From Flammeovirgaceae bacterium UBA2786 (lineage in GTDB: Bacteria; Bacteroidota; Bacteroidia; Cytophagales; Cyclobacteriaceae): a DNA stretch of 64,000 nucleotides. The translations under genes were made by a program, and so were the position numbers. Where the stretch lies: NCBI GenBank assembly GCA_002352225.1, contig DEIA01000077.1, positions 4,947 to 68,946 on the forward strand, read 5' to 3'. Positions 18,163-27,483 of the stretch are shown piece by piece (the stretch's first letter is position 1; the number at the start of each line of letters is the position of its first letter). Below the pieces are notes generated by a model, which did no database searches, was not told where the DNA came from, and was given only the letters and a program-made list of their open reading frames with translations.

Positions 18163-20334
18163 CTATTTCGCGGTAACGGGCTCCGGATGTTTGGCATACC
18201 GTTCAAAAAACTCGATCACACGCAGCAAGTGATCCATCATCCTTCCGGGATTACCACTGCGGGTAAGTTCATGGCCTTCTTTCGGGTAGCGAATATATTC
18301 AACCGGTTTACCTAAAATCTTTAAACTCTTGTACAACATTTCAGATTGTATAACCCCGGTGCGCAAATCCTGATCGCCATGAATAATCAATAGCGGAGTG
18401 TTGATCTTATCCACGTAAGTGAGCGGAGACTCTGCATCCAACTCAGCTTTTGTTTCTTTCTCCCAGGGCCAGCCGCCAAAATTGGTAGGCACCAAACGCC
18501 AGGCATTGCCTTCGCCCATAAAGGTGGTAAGCTCATACACACCGCGTTGTGCATTAGCCGCTTTAAAGCGATTGTCGTGGCTAATAATCCACGCCACCAT
18601 GTAGCCGGCATAACTTCCACCTTCTACAAATAATTGATCTTTATCAATCCAGGCATGCTGTTTCATTGCTTCATCCAGCGAGGCCAGAATATCTCCGGCA
18701 GGGCCGGTACCCCAATCTTTAAAGTTTCCTTTCTTAAACGTATCGCCATAGCCGCCACTGCCGCGGGGGTTACAATAAACCAATCCATAACCCCAGCTAT
18801 TTTCCAGTTGATACTCATGCCACATGCCGAAGATACCCGGCCCCCACATAGCTGCCGGGCCTCCATGTATATTAAGAATGGTAGGGTACTTTGATCCATC
18901 TTTTTTGTTAGCAGGCTCTTGTACCCAATATTGAATCTTCGTTCCGTCTGGGCGGGTAAACCAATATTCTTTTGGCGAACTGATGAGCCTGTTTTTAACC
19001 CAGCCTTCGTTCAGTTGTGTAAGCTGGCGATTTGATTTGTCTTTCAGGTTGTAGAGATAAACCTCCCATGGGTTTTTGGTTTCGGTAAGGGCATACACCA
19101 CTTTATCGCCACGCACATCAAAATCATTTACCCCATTATCGTTACCCAGAATTTTAGTAATTGCTCCGCCCTTGGCAGGAATGCTGAACAACGGAATATC
19201 GCCCTCAGTTTGTGATGTAAAGTAAATAGTTTTACCATCAGCCGACCAGGTGTGACTGCCAATGTCGCGATCGAGTGATGCGGTTAAAATAGTAGGTTTA
19301 CCGCCTGACGCAGGAACAATAGCAAGATTAGTTTGTGTAGCATGTCGGTTATCGATTGCTGTGGCATAAAATGTAACCTGTGTGCCATCGGGCGAGTAGG
19401 TTGGGTTCGAAATACTGTAGCCCGGCCAGGTTAAAAATTCTTTTGCAGATTTTGTAGCTACATCAAGTAACCAAAGGTCGTTATCAGTTTCCCGATCAGG
19501 ATGAATTTTGTTCACACGCGAATGGCAGATAATACGCTTGCCATCGGGCGACCAGCTTGCAGATTGAAAACTCTGGAAGCCTTGTGTGAGCTGTACATCC
19601 TTTTCATCGGAGCCAACTGTTTTAATAAATAGATGAGTAAAACTTTCTTCTGGCTGAAGATTCAATTCGCCTTGCAGGTTCTGGCGGGTTAACACACGCG
19701 GATTGTTATCAACTGTGTTTTTTGCCAACCAGGCACGCACTTCGGTCAACGTACCATCGGGGCTGCTAACAACTCCCTTACGTTCATCGGCTTTCATGTT
19801 TTTGAAGTTGGGCTCATCGCCTTGGGTTCGGCCGGGCCGCTCGTAAGGCCATGGGGTTTCGCCTTCTATTTTAGAAAACGGAATACTGGCCGAATACAAA
19901 ATCTTTTTTCCATCGGGCGACCATTGAGGACTACCCGCACCATACTCTGATTTGGTAATAGCATGGGCTTCGCCTCCGCTTAAAGGCAATAACCAGAGTT
20001 GTGATTTGTCTCCATCGGCACGCACAAAAAGAATTTGCTTGCCATCGGGGCTCCACTGTGGCGAGCCATCACTCCTGTCGCCAAAGGTTAATTGTACGGG
20101 TTCGGCTTTGCCTAACAAATCCAACAGGTAAAGGTTGCGGGTGTAGTAATAGTCGTTTTCATTCTTTACCGCCTTGCGGCTAACAACCAACACAGCCTTG
20201 GTTCCATCGGGCGAAATCTGGATTTGATTGGTGGTGGCTATCTTCATCAGATCGCTTGCCACAATGGGTGTTTTGGTTTGGCTGTAACCCGTTATAACCA
20301 CCAATACCAGTACAAATACTTTCAGGAGTTTCAT
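18163..20334 (-). CDS. S9-family prolyl oligopeptidase-like serine peptidase, exported
   Basis: 723 residues: signal peptide (1-18), a WD40-like beta-propeller with PD40 repeats (QWSPDGKQILFVR, SWSPDGKRIICHSR, TYSPDGTQVTFY, TWSADGKTIYFTS), then an alpha/beta-hydrolase domain from about residue 455. Catalytic triad: Ser574 (GGSYAGYM), Asp656 (HGDQDLRTG), His688 (KEGHELTRSG). Acts on short peptides in the periplasm, as in DPP4/acylaminoacyl-peptidase relatives; exact specificity (dipeptidyl or acyl) is not visible. Probably supports amino-acid use from peptides along with the other proteases of the window. Confidence 0.94.
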   Translation of the reverse strand: MKLLKVFVLVLVVITGYSQTKTPIVASDLMKIATTNQIQISPDGTKAVLVVSRKAVKNENDYYYTRNLYLLDLLGKAEPVQLTFGDRSDGSPQWSPDGKQILFVRADGDKSQLWLLPLSGGEAHAITKSEYGAGSPQWSPDGKKILYSASIPFSKIEGETPWPYERPGRTQGDEPNFKNMKADERKGVVSSPDGTLTEVRAWLAKNTVDNNPRVLTRQNLQGELNLQPEESFTHLFIKTVGSDEKDVQLTQGFQSFQSASWSPDGKRIICHSRVNKIHPDRETDNDLWLLDVATKSAKEFLTWPGYSISNPTYSPDGTQVTFYATAIDNRHATQTNLAIVPASGGKPTILTASLDRDIGSHTWSADGKTIYFTSQTEGDIPLFSIPAKGGAITKILGNDNGVNDFDVRGDKVVYALTETKNPWEVYLYNLKDKSNRQLTQLNEGWVKNRLISSPKEYWFTRPDGTKIQYWVQEPANKKDGSKYPTILNIHGGPAAMWGPGIFGMWHEYQLENSWGYGLVYCNPRGSGGYGDTFKKGNFKDWGTGPAGDILASLDEAMKQHAWIDKDQLFVEGGSYAGYMVAWIISHDNRFKAANAQRGVYELTTFMGEGNAWRLVPTNFGGWPWEKETKAELDAESPLTYVDKINTPLLIIHGDQDLRTGVIQSEMLYKSLKILGKPVEYIRYPKEGHELTRSGNPGRMMDHLLRVIEFFERYAKHPEPVTAK

Positions 20335-20404
20335 AGCTATTATTTGAATGGGAAATTGAACAAAAGAAAATAAGAGAACAAACGGGTTTGGGATGAGTGG
20401 AAAC

Positions 20405-21928
20405 TTATCCTTCTGCTACCATCGATAAAATGTCATCTACAAACTCGCGCGAATTGCTTAAACGGGGTACTTTGTTTTGTCCACCCAGCTTTCCGCGTTT
20501 CTTCATCCAGTTGTAAAAGGTACCCTCACTAACAGGATGTATGGTTGGTGCAACGAGTGCAATATCCATAGTGCGTTTTGCATCGTAATCAGAATTTACT
20601 TTGCGTAAAGTTTCGTCCAGCACCGCTCTGAATTCGCTCAAATCGCGGGGCTTCACTTTAAATTCAATTATCCACTCGTGCCCGCCTTGTTTTGATTTTT
20701 CGAGGTAAATGGGGGCAGCGGTAAAGTTATCGATTACGGCACCGGTTTGTTCGCAAGCTTTGGTTATTGCAGTTTCAGCATTTTCAATAATTATTTCTTC
20801 GCCAAAGGCATTGATAAAATGTTTGGTACGACCGGAGATTCTTATCCGATAAGGCGATGTGCTGGTAAACTTAACGGTATCGCCAATGCTGTATCGCCAT
20901 AAGCCGGCATTGGTGGTTATTAGCATGGCGTAATTTTTTCCAACCTCAACATCGCCAAGCGAAATGGCTTCGGGGTATTCCTTGTCCAGTTCATCTACCG
21001 GAATAAATTCATAGAACACACCGTAATCCAGCATAAGCAATAGATCTTCCGAGTTGGGCTGATCCTGAATACCAAAGAACCCTTCGCTGGCATTGTAGGT
21101 TTCCCAATATCGCATGGTGTCGCTTGGAATTAGTGAGCGAAACAAATTGCGATAGGGTTTAAAAGCAACACCTCCATGAAAGAAAACCTCCAGATTAGGC
21201 CACACCTCCAGCATAGAACTTTTGTTTTCTTTAGTAAGAATGTATTGGAGCAACAATACAGTCCAGGTAGGTACACCGGCAATGTTGGTTACGTTTACGT
21301 CAATGGTTTCGCGCGCAAGGCGTTCAATCTTTTCTTCCCAGTTAGGCATTAGGGCAACTTCCAGGCTGGGGGTGCGAATGAATTGTGCCCAGGGAGGAAG
21401 GTTTTGCATAATCACGGCCGAGACATCACCATAATGTGAAGAGGCTGATGGTTCGAACTCGTTTACTTGAGAACTTCCGCCCACAGCCAGATTTTTACCC
21501 GAAAACATTTTGGTGTCAGGAAAGTTATTTACATAAATCGACAACAAGTCTTTGCCTCCCTTGAAGTGACATTCATCCAGGGCTTCGGTTGTAACCGGAA
21601 TAAACTTGCTGCGTGCATTGGTGGTGCCGCTTGATTTGGCAAACCATTTCACATCGGATGGCCACAACACATTTTGCTCGCCCCGCATTAACCGGTTAAT
21701 GTATGGGAAGAGTTGCTCGTAGGTATGGATCGGTACTCTTCTTTTATAATCTTCGTAATCCACCAGTTCATCAAAAGCGTATTTTTGACCAAACTCTGTA
21801 TAGCGGGCAGTAGTAAGTAATTTTTTCAAAACCTCGTCCTGCACCTCGTGCGGATACTTTTTGAAAAGCTCAATCTGGTGGACGCGCTTTTTCATTACCC
21901 AGGTAAGGATGGAGTTCAGGATTTGCAT
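20405..21928 (-). CDS. GH3 auxin-responsive-promoter-family protein (ANL-type adenylating enzyme)
   Basis: 507 residues matching the GH3 family throughout: KSSGTTNARSKFIPVT (ATP-binding loop, about residues 84-99), TVLLLQY, YNASEGFFGIQD, GLWRYSIGDTVKF and ISGRTKHFINAFGEE (C-terminal domain hinge). Plant GH3 proteins join amino acids to acyl hormones through acyl-adenylates. Bacterial members are widespread in Bacteroidota and their substrates are not established. Cytoplasmic, no signal. Located 38 bases downstream of lptB on the same strand. Confidence 0.92.
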   Translation of the reverse strand: MQILNSILTWVMKKRVHQIELFKKYPHEVQDEVLKKLLTTARYTEFGQKYAFDELVDYEDYKRRVPIHTYEQLFPYINRLMRGEQNVLWPSDVKWFAKSSGTTNARSKFIPVTTEALDECHFKGGKDLLSIYVNNFPDTKMFSGKNLAVGGSSQVNEFEPSASSHYGDVSAVIMQNLPPWAQFIRTPSLEVALMPNWEEKIERLARETIDVNVTNIAGVPTWTVLLLQYILTKENKSSMLEVWPNLEVFFHGGVAFKPYRNLFRSLIPSDTMRYWETYNASEGFFGIQDQPNSEDLLLMLDYGVFYEFIPVDELDKEYPEAISLGDVEVGKNYAMLITTNAGLWRYSIGDTVKFTSTSPYRIRISGRTKHFINAFGEEIIIENAETAITKACEQTGAVIDNFTAAPIYLEKSKQGGHEWIIEFKVKPRDLSEFRAVLDETLRKVNSDYDAKRTMDIALVAPTIHPVSEGTFYNWMKKRGKLGGQNKVPRLSNSREFVDDILSMVAEG

Positions 21929-21966
21929 AGATCAAAAATAGAGCAGGCTACAAGATTAGCAAAACA

Positions 21967-22710
21967 TTAAGGGGTTGCAACTTTTGCTCTGCGTAACTGA
22001 AAGTTTTGCCCCAGGTAAACTTTGCGCACCATTGGGTCATCGGCAAGTTCCTGAGCTGTGCCCGCTTTAAAGAGTTTTCCTTCTACCATAAGGTAAGCGC
22101 GGTCGGTAATGGAAAGGGTTTCGTCAACATTATGGTCAGTTATAAGAATGCCGATGTTTTTCTTTTTTAACCGGGCCACAATACCCTGAATTTCTTCTAC
22201 GGCAATGGGGTCTACTCCCGCAAAAGGTTCATCCAGCAAAACAAAACTGGGATCTACGGCAAGTGCACGGGCAATTTCAGTTCTTCTGCGCTCGCCACCC
22301 GATAACACCATGCCCTGGTTTTTTCGCACGTGTGTAAGGCTAAATTCTTCCAGCAGTTTTTCAACTTTCTCTTTGCGCTCAGCTTTGGGCATATCGCGCA
22401 TTTCGAGTGGAGCCATAATGTTTTCTTCTACCGTAAGTTTTCTAAACACCGAAGCTTCTTGTGCCAGATAGCCAATACCCAGTTTAGCCCGCTGAAACAT
22501 GGGTAGGTCAGTAATGTCTTTTTGATCGAGAAAAATTTTGCCTTCGTTGGGTTTAATTAATCCAACAATCATATAAAAACTGGTTGTTTTACCAGCACCA
22601 TTGGGCCCCAGTAATCCAACAATTTCTCCCTGCTCCACCTGTACAGATACGTGGTTTACAACAGTTCTCTTCTTATAACGCTTGATCAGATTTTCGGCAC
22701 GCAATACCAT
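21967..22710 (-). CDS. lptB: LPS export ABC transporter ATP-binding protein LptB
   Basis: 247 residues with Walker A GPNGAGKTTSFY, signature LSGGERRRTEIARAL, Walker B SFVLLDEPFAGVDP and the H-loop ITDHNV. This is the LptB ATPase that powers lipopolysaccharide transport from the inner membrane with LptFG. It starts 2 bases after the end of recJ, so the genes are translationally close. No other lpt gene is in the window. Confidence 0.95.
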   Translation of the reverse strand: MVLRAENLIKRYKKRTVVNHVSVQVEQGEIVGLLGPNGAGKTTSFYMIVGLIKPNEGKIFLDQKDITDLPMFQRAKLGIGYLAQEASVFRKLTVEENIMAPLEMRDMPKAERKEKVEKLLEEFSLTHVRKNQGMVLSGGERRRTEIARALAVDPSFVLLDEPFAGVDPIAVEEIQGIVARLKKKNIGILITDHNVDETLSITDRAYLMVEGKLFKAGTAQELADDPMVRKVYLGQNFQLRRAKVATP

Positions 22711-22712
22711 AG

Positions 22713-24413
22713 CTAATCAAATTTAATGTCTTTGATGCGAAGTTGCATAGAAGTAATTCCATTGAATGTATTTTCCTCGAACGTAAAGGCAATGCGAAAG
22801 GGAACACCTGCGGCAAGGGCTTCGTAATGCTCCATTGCATCAAAGGCCACTGCACTAAATACCGATTCGTTTCCTTCCTGCCCTGCCAGAAAGCGAATGT
22901 GTTTATCTTTAAAACTACCCAACGCATTTTGTACAAACACACCCCTGGCTTCAAAAACAGGTTTGTGATTTTCTGGCCCGAATGGAGCCATTTGTTTCAA
23001 TACATTATTGAATTTTCCGTTCATGGCATCAAACTGAACAGGCACATCAACATCCACTACCGGAATAAGCATTTCTTCGGTGATGGATCCGGCCACTACT
23101 TCTTCAAAGCGCTGTTGAAAGGCGATAAGGTTTGACTTATCTAAGGTTAACCCCGCAGCATATTTATGTCCGCCAAATTTTTCAAGTAAATCGCCACAGG
23201 CATAGATAGCCTGGTATAAATCAAAATTCTTAACACTGCGGGCCGAACCGGTAATTTTATCATTCGATTCGGTTAGGATTACTGTGGGTCGATAGAATTT
23301 TTCTACACACCGTGCGGCCACAATCCCGATTACGCCTTTGTGCCAGGTTTCTTTGAATAGTACCGTTGCTTTGGCATTGCGAAGTTGCTCGTTTGACTCA
23401 ACCATTGCAATGGCCTCTTCGGTAATACTTAAATCAAACTCTCTGCGTAAATCATTTTTCAGGTTTACTTTTTCGGCCAGTTCATTGGCATCTTCTACCG
23501 ATGTGCTGATTAACAACTCCACAGCAGCCCGTGCATGCGCTACACGCCCTGCAGCATTAATGCGCGGCCCCAGGGTAAATACAATACCCGAAATATCCAG
23601 GTCGGTTTTAATAGCGGCTATATCTTTTAATGCCTGAAGACCCGGACGAGGCGATTGATTGAGTTTTTGTAAACCGAAATGAGCAAGCACCCTGTTCTCG
23701 TCATTAATAGGCACAATGTCCGATGCAATACTAACTACCACCAGGTCGAGGTATTGGTATGCATCTTCCGGATTACCATATTGCAATGAGTAGGCTTGTA
23801 CCAATTTGAATCCAAGTCCGCAACCACTTAATTCTTTGAATGGATAAGTACAATCTTCGCGCTTGGGATCAAGTACAGCAACGGCATTCGGAATTTCGCC
23901 ACCAGGCAGGTGATGATCACAAATAATAAAATCAATTCCCTTATGCCCTGCCAGCGTTACCATGTCTGATGCTTTAATGCCCAGATCAAGCGCAATGATT
24001 AAGGTAAATTTATTTTCTTCGGCCCAGATTATTCCGGCTTCTGAAACACCATACCCTTCGGCATACCGATCGGGAATATAAAAATCGCAATGCGGATAAA
24101 ATTCTTTGATATAACTGTAAACTAATGCGACTGCGGTGGTACCGTCTACATCGTAATCGCCATAGATCAGAATTTTTTCCTGATTATCGATAGCCTGCTT
24201 TAAGCGCTGCACGGCCTCGCGCATATCGGTAAGCAGAAACGGATCGTGAAGATGACTTAATGATGGTCTGAAAAAATCTTTGGCCGTTTCAAAATCGCGA
24301 ATGCCACGCTGCCATAAAACAGAAGCGAGATAGGGATTTATATTGATAGCCTTGCTAAGTGCTTCCAGTTCCTCTGCCGGGGGTGTAGGTTTATGTAGCC
24401 AGCGTTTTTGCAT
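22713..24413 (-). CDS. recJ: Single-stranded-DNA-specific exonuclease RecJ
   Basis: 566 residues of the DHH phosphoesterase family: YGDYDVDGTTAVALVYSY (motif I), ALDLGIKASD, ICDHHLPGG (the DHH motif), LDPKREDCTYPFKELSGCG, and the DHHA1 domain (GSARSVKNFDLYQAI; KFGGHKYAAGLTL). A C-terminal OB-like domain follows. RecJ is a 5'-3' ssDNA exonuclease in recombination and mismatch repair. Length and motifs are normal. It follows the glycine-rich gene by 3 bases on the same strand. Confidence 0.95.
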   Translation of the reverse strand: MQKRWLHKPTPPAEELEALSKAININPYLASVLWQRGIRDFETAKDFFRPSLSHLHDPFLLTDMREAVQRLKQAIDNQEKILIYGDYDVDGTTAVALVYSYIKEFYPHCDFYIPDRYAEGYGVSEAGIIWAEENKFTLIIALDLGIKASDMVTLAGHKGIDFIICDHHLPGGEIPNAVAVLDPKREDCTYPFKELSGCGLGFKLVQAYSLQYGNPEDAYQYLDLVVVSIASDIVPINDENRVLAHFGLQKLNQSPRPGLQALKDIAAIKTDLDISGIVFTLGPRINAAGRVAHARAAVELLISTSVEDANELAEKVNLKNDLRREFDLSITEEAIAMVESNEQLRNAKATVLFKETWHKGVIGIVAARCVEKFYRPTVILTESNDKITGSARSVKNFDLYQAIYACGDLLEKFGGHKYAAGLTLDKSNLIAFQQRFEEVVAGSITEEMLIPVVDVDVPVQFDAMNGKFNNVLKQMAPFGPENHKPVFEARGVFVQNALGSFKDKHIRFLAGQEGNESVFSAVAFDAMEHYEALAAGVPFRIAFTFEENTFNGITSMQLRIKDIKFD

Positions 24414-24416
24414 TTC

Positions 24417-25196
24417 TTAATTGCGGGTGAAGGTAACAATACCATTCTTGCCGGCCACACCTTCTTCGCCATGGCTGCCTCTTATACCATTACGACCATC
24501 GCGTAGCGGGCCCAGGCCAGCCAATCCGCCCCGCCCCGCTTCTCCACCCATGCCTCCAAAGCCCCCATAATTTTTAATATACAGCTTGCTCCCCAGCCAA
24601 ACCTGATAATCGGGGCAGCGCTTGCATTGAAAAAACAGGTTTCCTCCATTGCCCCCGTTACCGCCCAGCATGCCGCTTCCCCCTTGTCCTCCATCTCCAC
24701 CAGGGCATACCCGTGTTCCGGGGCCACCACCACCACCCTGGCCTCCATCGCCCCCATCGCCTCCATCGCCCCCATTCAGGTTAATGGTTAATGATCCGTC
24801 AATCTGAATGTCATCAGAGTAGATAAACAGGTTGCTTCCGGCTTCACCAGGGGTACCGTCCAAGCCATCGTCTCCGGGGTTGGCCTGGCGGCAAGGACTT
24901 AGTTGATCGGCTCCTGCGGGGCCATTAGCTCCATCGGTTCCTCTTTTGCCGTTGCCTTCAATCATACAACCCTTTCCAATGCGCGCAATGCGGGCATGGA
25001 TATAATCATCGGTCTTAGCTTTGTTAAGAATAATACGCGAGGAGTCGCCCATAATAAGCGTATCGACCACCAGAATATCAGATCCCTCAATGGTAAATTG
25101 CTGGCCGGCTTTTAATACCAGTTTATCAAGACGAATTTGAGCAGAAACACCAACGCTAATAATGCTCAGCAAAAGACCACACACCAATTTCAACAT
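24417..25196 (-). CDS. Exported glycine-rich, collagen-like protein
   Basis: 259 residues. Signal peptide (1-19, ending GVSAQ), then a beta-rich N-terminal part (residues 20-75), then a glycine-rich region of about 130 residues full of GxxG steps (TDGANGPAGADQ, DGLDGTPGEAGS, a run of GGDGG repeats near residue 145, MLGGNGGNGGNLFF, GGMGGEAGRGGLAGLG). Two Cys pairs interrupt it. Such regions form polyglycine-II or collagen-like helices and occur in surface adhesins or exported structural proteins. I do not know a named family or function. It is immediately upstream of recJ (3 bases), which may only be read-through. Confidence 0.8.
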   Translation of the reverse strand: MLKLVCGLLLSIISVGVSAQIRLDKLVLKAGQQFTIEGSDILVVDTLIMGDSSRIILNKAKTDDYIHARIARIGKGCMIEGNGKRGTDGANGPAGADQLSPCRQANPGDDGLDGTPGEAGSNLFIYSDDIQIDGSLTINLNGGDGGDGGDGGQGGGGGPGTRVCPGGDGGQGGSGMLGGNGGNGGNLFFQCKRCPDYQVWLGSKLYIKNYGGFGGMGGEAGRGGLAGLGPLRDGRNGIRGSHGEEGVAGKNGIVTFTRN

Positions 25197-25229
25197 CGCA
25201 CAAAAATAAGAATAGAATTGGGGTTAAAT

Positions 25230-25256
25230 AAAAAGGCCCCGCTATAGCGGAGCCTT
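25230..25256 (-). terminator. Intrinsic terminator after the SPOR-like gene
   Basis: Hairpin GGCCCCGC / GCGGAGCC around TATA (25235-25254) with one mismatch. On the minus strand it is followed by TTTTTATTT. It lies 22 bases after the stop of the gene at 25278 and 34 bases before the start of the glycine-rich gene, so the two are separate units. Confidence 0.7.
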
Positions 25257-25277
25257 TCTGCAAGAAACATACCGGTA

Positions 25278-25910
25278 TTATTTACCCGATGCTTCTTTTT
25301 CGGCTACCACGCCTTCTAAAACATCTTTAATTTCTACGCGTTGGCCGTCTTTATACGGAACAATCCAGGCGTCTTTCACGCCCATTTCGCGCATGTATTT
25401 TTTGAATTTGTCGGCTTCCCAATAATCGCGGAAAATACCGATGGTAAATTTCTGCTCGCCTTTGTCAGTAGCTTCGCCACCAAAATTGGGGTTATTTTCA
25501 AAGTACTTACTCAGGTCTTTGTTTTTAAAGGCACCAATCTGCACTTTAAACACGACACCTTTCGAGAAGTCCATAGAGTTTACTACCGGGGCAGCCTTAA
25601 GTTGTTCCAGTTCAGCTTTGGCCGAAGTTAAATCGCCACGCATACGCGAAAGCTGATCTTCCAATTCGGCAATACGGGTGTTTTTTTGGCTGATTTGTGA
25701 GTTGAGGGTACTTACCTGGCCTTTCAATGATGAATTATCATTGTCAGCAGTCTGCTTGGCTTCGGTAAAAGTCTTTAGGTTAGACGGGTTCTTGGCGTAT
25801 TCTTTGGCTTTCTTTTTCCATTCCTTCTTCTCCGCTTTGGAGAGTTGGGCGAAAACTTGCATGCCGGAAAAAATCAGCGCCAGGCAAAGGAGTGCAACTT
25901 TAGTTTTCAT
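25278..25910 (-). CDS. Exported coiled-coil protein with SPOR-like C-terminal domain
   Basis: 210 residues. Signal peptide (1-21, ending QVFAQ), a strongly charged helix (LSKAEKKEWKKKAKEYAKNP), a coiled coil (about 58-107: SSLKGQVSTLNSQISQKNTR, IAELEDQLSRMRGDLTSAKAEL), then a SPOR-like fold (about 120-185: GVVFKVQIGAFKNKDLSKYF, FTIGIFRDYWEADKFKKYMR, DAWIVPYKDGQRV). SPOR domains bind denuded peptidoglycan, but this variant is widespread in Bacteroidota with no defined role. Periplasmic location is likely. It has its own terminator. Confidence 0.85.
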   Translation of the reverse strand: MKTKVALLCLALIFSGMQVFAQLSKAEKKEWKKKAKEYAKNPSNLKTFTEAKQTADNDNSSLKGQVSTLNSQISQKNTRIAELEDQLSRMRGDLTSAKAELEQLKAAPVVNSMDFSKGVVFKVQIGAFKNKDLSKYFENNPNFGGEATDKGEQKFTIGIFRDYWEADKFKKYMREMGVKDAWIVPYKDGQRVEIKDVLEGVVAEKEASGK

Positions 25911-26021
25911 TTTGTTTGGGTTGTGTTGGTTTAATATGAGGTTAAAAGTAAGAAAATAATTGGAAATGATTATAAATCTCTGATGACAGAATGGGTTGAC
26001 GGAAAAGCTAAGGCATATTAC

Positions 26022-27407
26022 TTATACCATCTTCTCCGGCCTTACCCACTCATCAAACTGTTGTGATGTAACAAGTCCTAACTCAATAGCTGCTTCGCGC
26101 AATGTTTTGTTTTCCTTGTGCGCCTTCTTGGCAATTTTAGCTGCGTTCTCGTAACCGATGTGCGTGTTAAGAGATGTAACCAACATCAGCGAGTTTTCCA
26201 TGTGTTGTTTAATGATGGCGAGGTTAGGTTCAATACCAACTGCACACTTATCATTAAACGATACGCACGCATCGCCAATCAATCGGGCTGATTGTAATAC
26301 GTTGGCTGCGATCATGGGCTTAAACACATTTAATTCAAAATGCCCGGAAGCGCCACCAATTGAAACCGCCACATCATTACCAATTACCTGCGCACATACC
26401 ATGGTTAATGCTTCGGGTTGTGTAGGGTTTACTTTGCCCGGCATGATAGATGAACCGGGTTCATTATCGGGAATAACAATTTCGCCAATACCCGAACGCG
26501 GGCCAGAGCTTAACATACGGATGTCATTCCCGATTTTCGTGAGCGCTACCGCAGCGCGCTTCAAGGCTCCCGATAATTCTACCATAGCATCATGCGCAGC
26601 TAATGCTTCGAATTTATTAGGAGCCGTAACAAATGGATAACCGGTAAGGGTTGCGATGTGTTTGGCTACTAATACATCGTATCCTTTTGGGGTGTTCAAT
26701 CCTGTTCCCACAGCTGTTCCGCCAAGGGCAAGTTCTTTCACAGCTTCAAGCGCATTGTTAAGAGCTTTGATGCTGTTATCAATCTGCTGTACATAACCGC
26801 CAAACTCCTGGCCAAGCGTAAGCGGAGTAGCATCCATAAAGTGTGTGCGGCCGGTCTTCACAATGGTTTTATACTCAGCCGCTTTTTTGGCTAAGGTATC
26901 GCGCAGCTTCTTCATCCCCGGAAGGGTAATTTCTACCACCTGCTTGTAAGAGGCAATGTGCATGGCTGTAGGAAAAGTATCATTACTGCTTTGCGATTTG
27001 TTTACATCATCGTTGGGATGAAGTACTTTTTTCTCGTCAGTAAGGGTTCCTCCACTTAATACATGAGCGCGATATGCAATTACTTCGTTTGCATTCATGT
27101 TGCTTTGCGTGCCCGATCCGGTTTGCCAGATTACCAATGGAAACTGATCATCCAGTTTACCGGCAATAATTTCATCGCATACTTTGGCAATCAGATCTTT
27201 CTTTTCGGCAGCCAGTACGCCTAACTCAAAGTTGGTAATAGCGGCAGCTTTTTTCAGATAGCCAAAGGCATAGATAATTTCTTTGGGCATACTGGCTTCG
27301 GGCCCAATCTTAAAGTTGTTGCGCGAGCGTTCGGTTTGTGCGCCCCAGTATTTATCGGCTGGCACTTTTACTTCGCCCATGGTGTCTTTTTCTATGCGAT
27401 AGCTCAT
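26022..27407 (-). CDS. fumC: Class II fumarate hydratase
   Basis: 461 residues, the usual length for FumC. The superfamily signature GSSIMPGKVNP (about 316-326) and the class-specific blocks GSGTQSNMNANEV, NKSQSSNDTFPTAMH and TGRTHFMDATPLTLGQE are all present. It hydrates fumarate to malate in the TCA cycle, is oxygen-stable and has no iron-sulfur cluster. Distinguished from aspartase by overall similarity to fumarases; aspartase activity is unlikely. Monocistronic by spacing. Confidence 0.95.
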   Translation of the reverse strand: MSYRIEKDTMGEVKVPADKYWGAQTERSRNNFKIGPEASMPKEIIYAFGYLKKAAAITNFELGVLAAEKKDLIAKVCDEIIAGKLDDQFPLVIWQTGSGTQSNMNANEVIAYRAHVLSGGTLTDEKKVLHPNDDVNKSQSSNDTFPTAMHIASYKQVVEITLPGMKKLRDTLAKKAAEYKTIVKTGRTHFMDATPLTLGQEFGGYVQQIDNSIKALNNALEAVKELALGGTAVGTGLNTPKGYDVLVAKHIATLTGYPFVTAPNKFEALAAHDAMVELSGALKRAAVALTKIGNDIRMLSSGPRSGIGEIVIPDNEPGSSIMPGKVNPTQPEALTMVCAQVIGNDVAVSIGGASGHFELNVFKPMIAANVLQSARLIGDACVSFNDKCAVGIEPNLAIIKQHMENSLMLVTSLNTHIGYENAAKIAKKAHKENKTLREAAIELGLVTSQQFDEWVRPEKMV

Positions 27408-27483
27408 AACGATGTATTTAATTCAGAAAACAAAAATATTGATTTGAAGATTGAAACAGTTTTAAATAGAAATTTAATTGCTG

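Noticed and set aside
24482..24775. 97-residue Met/Ala/Gly-rich frame
   Set aside because: Shadow frame caused by the glycine repeats of the gene on the same strand.
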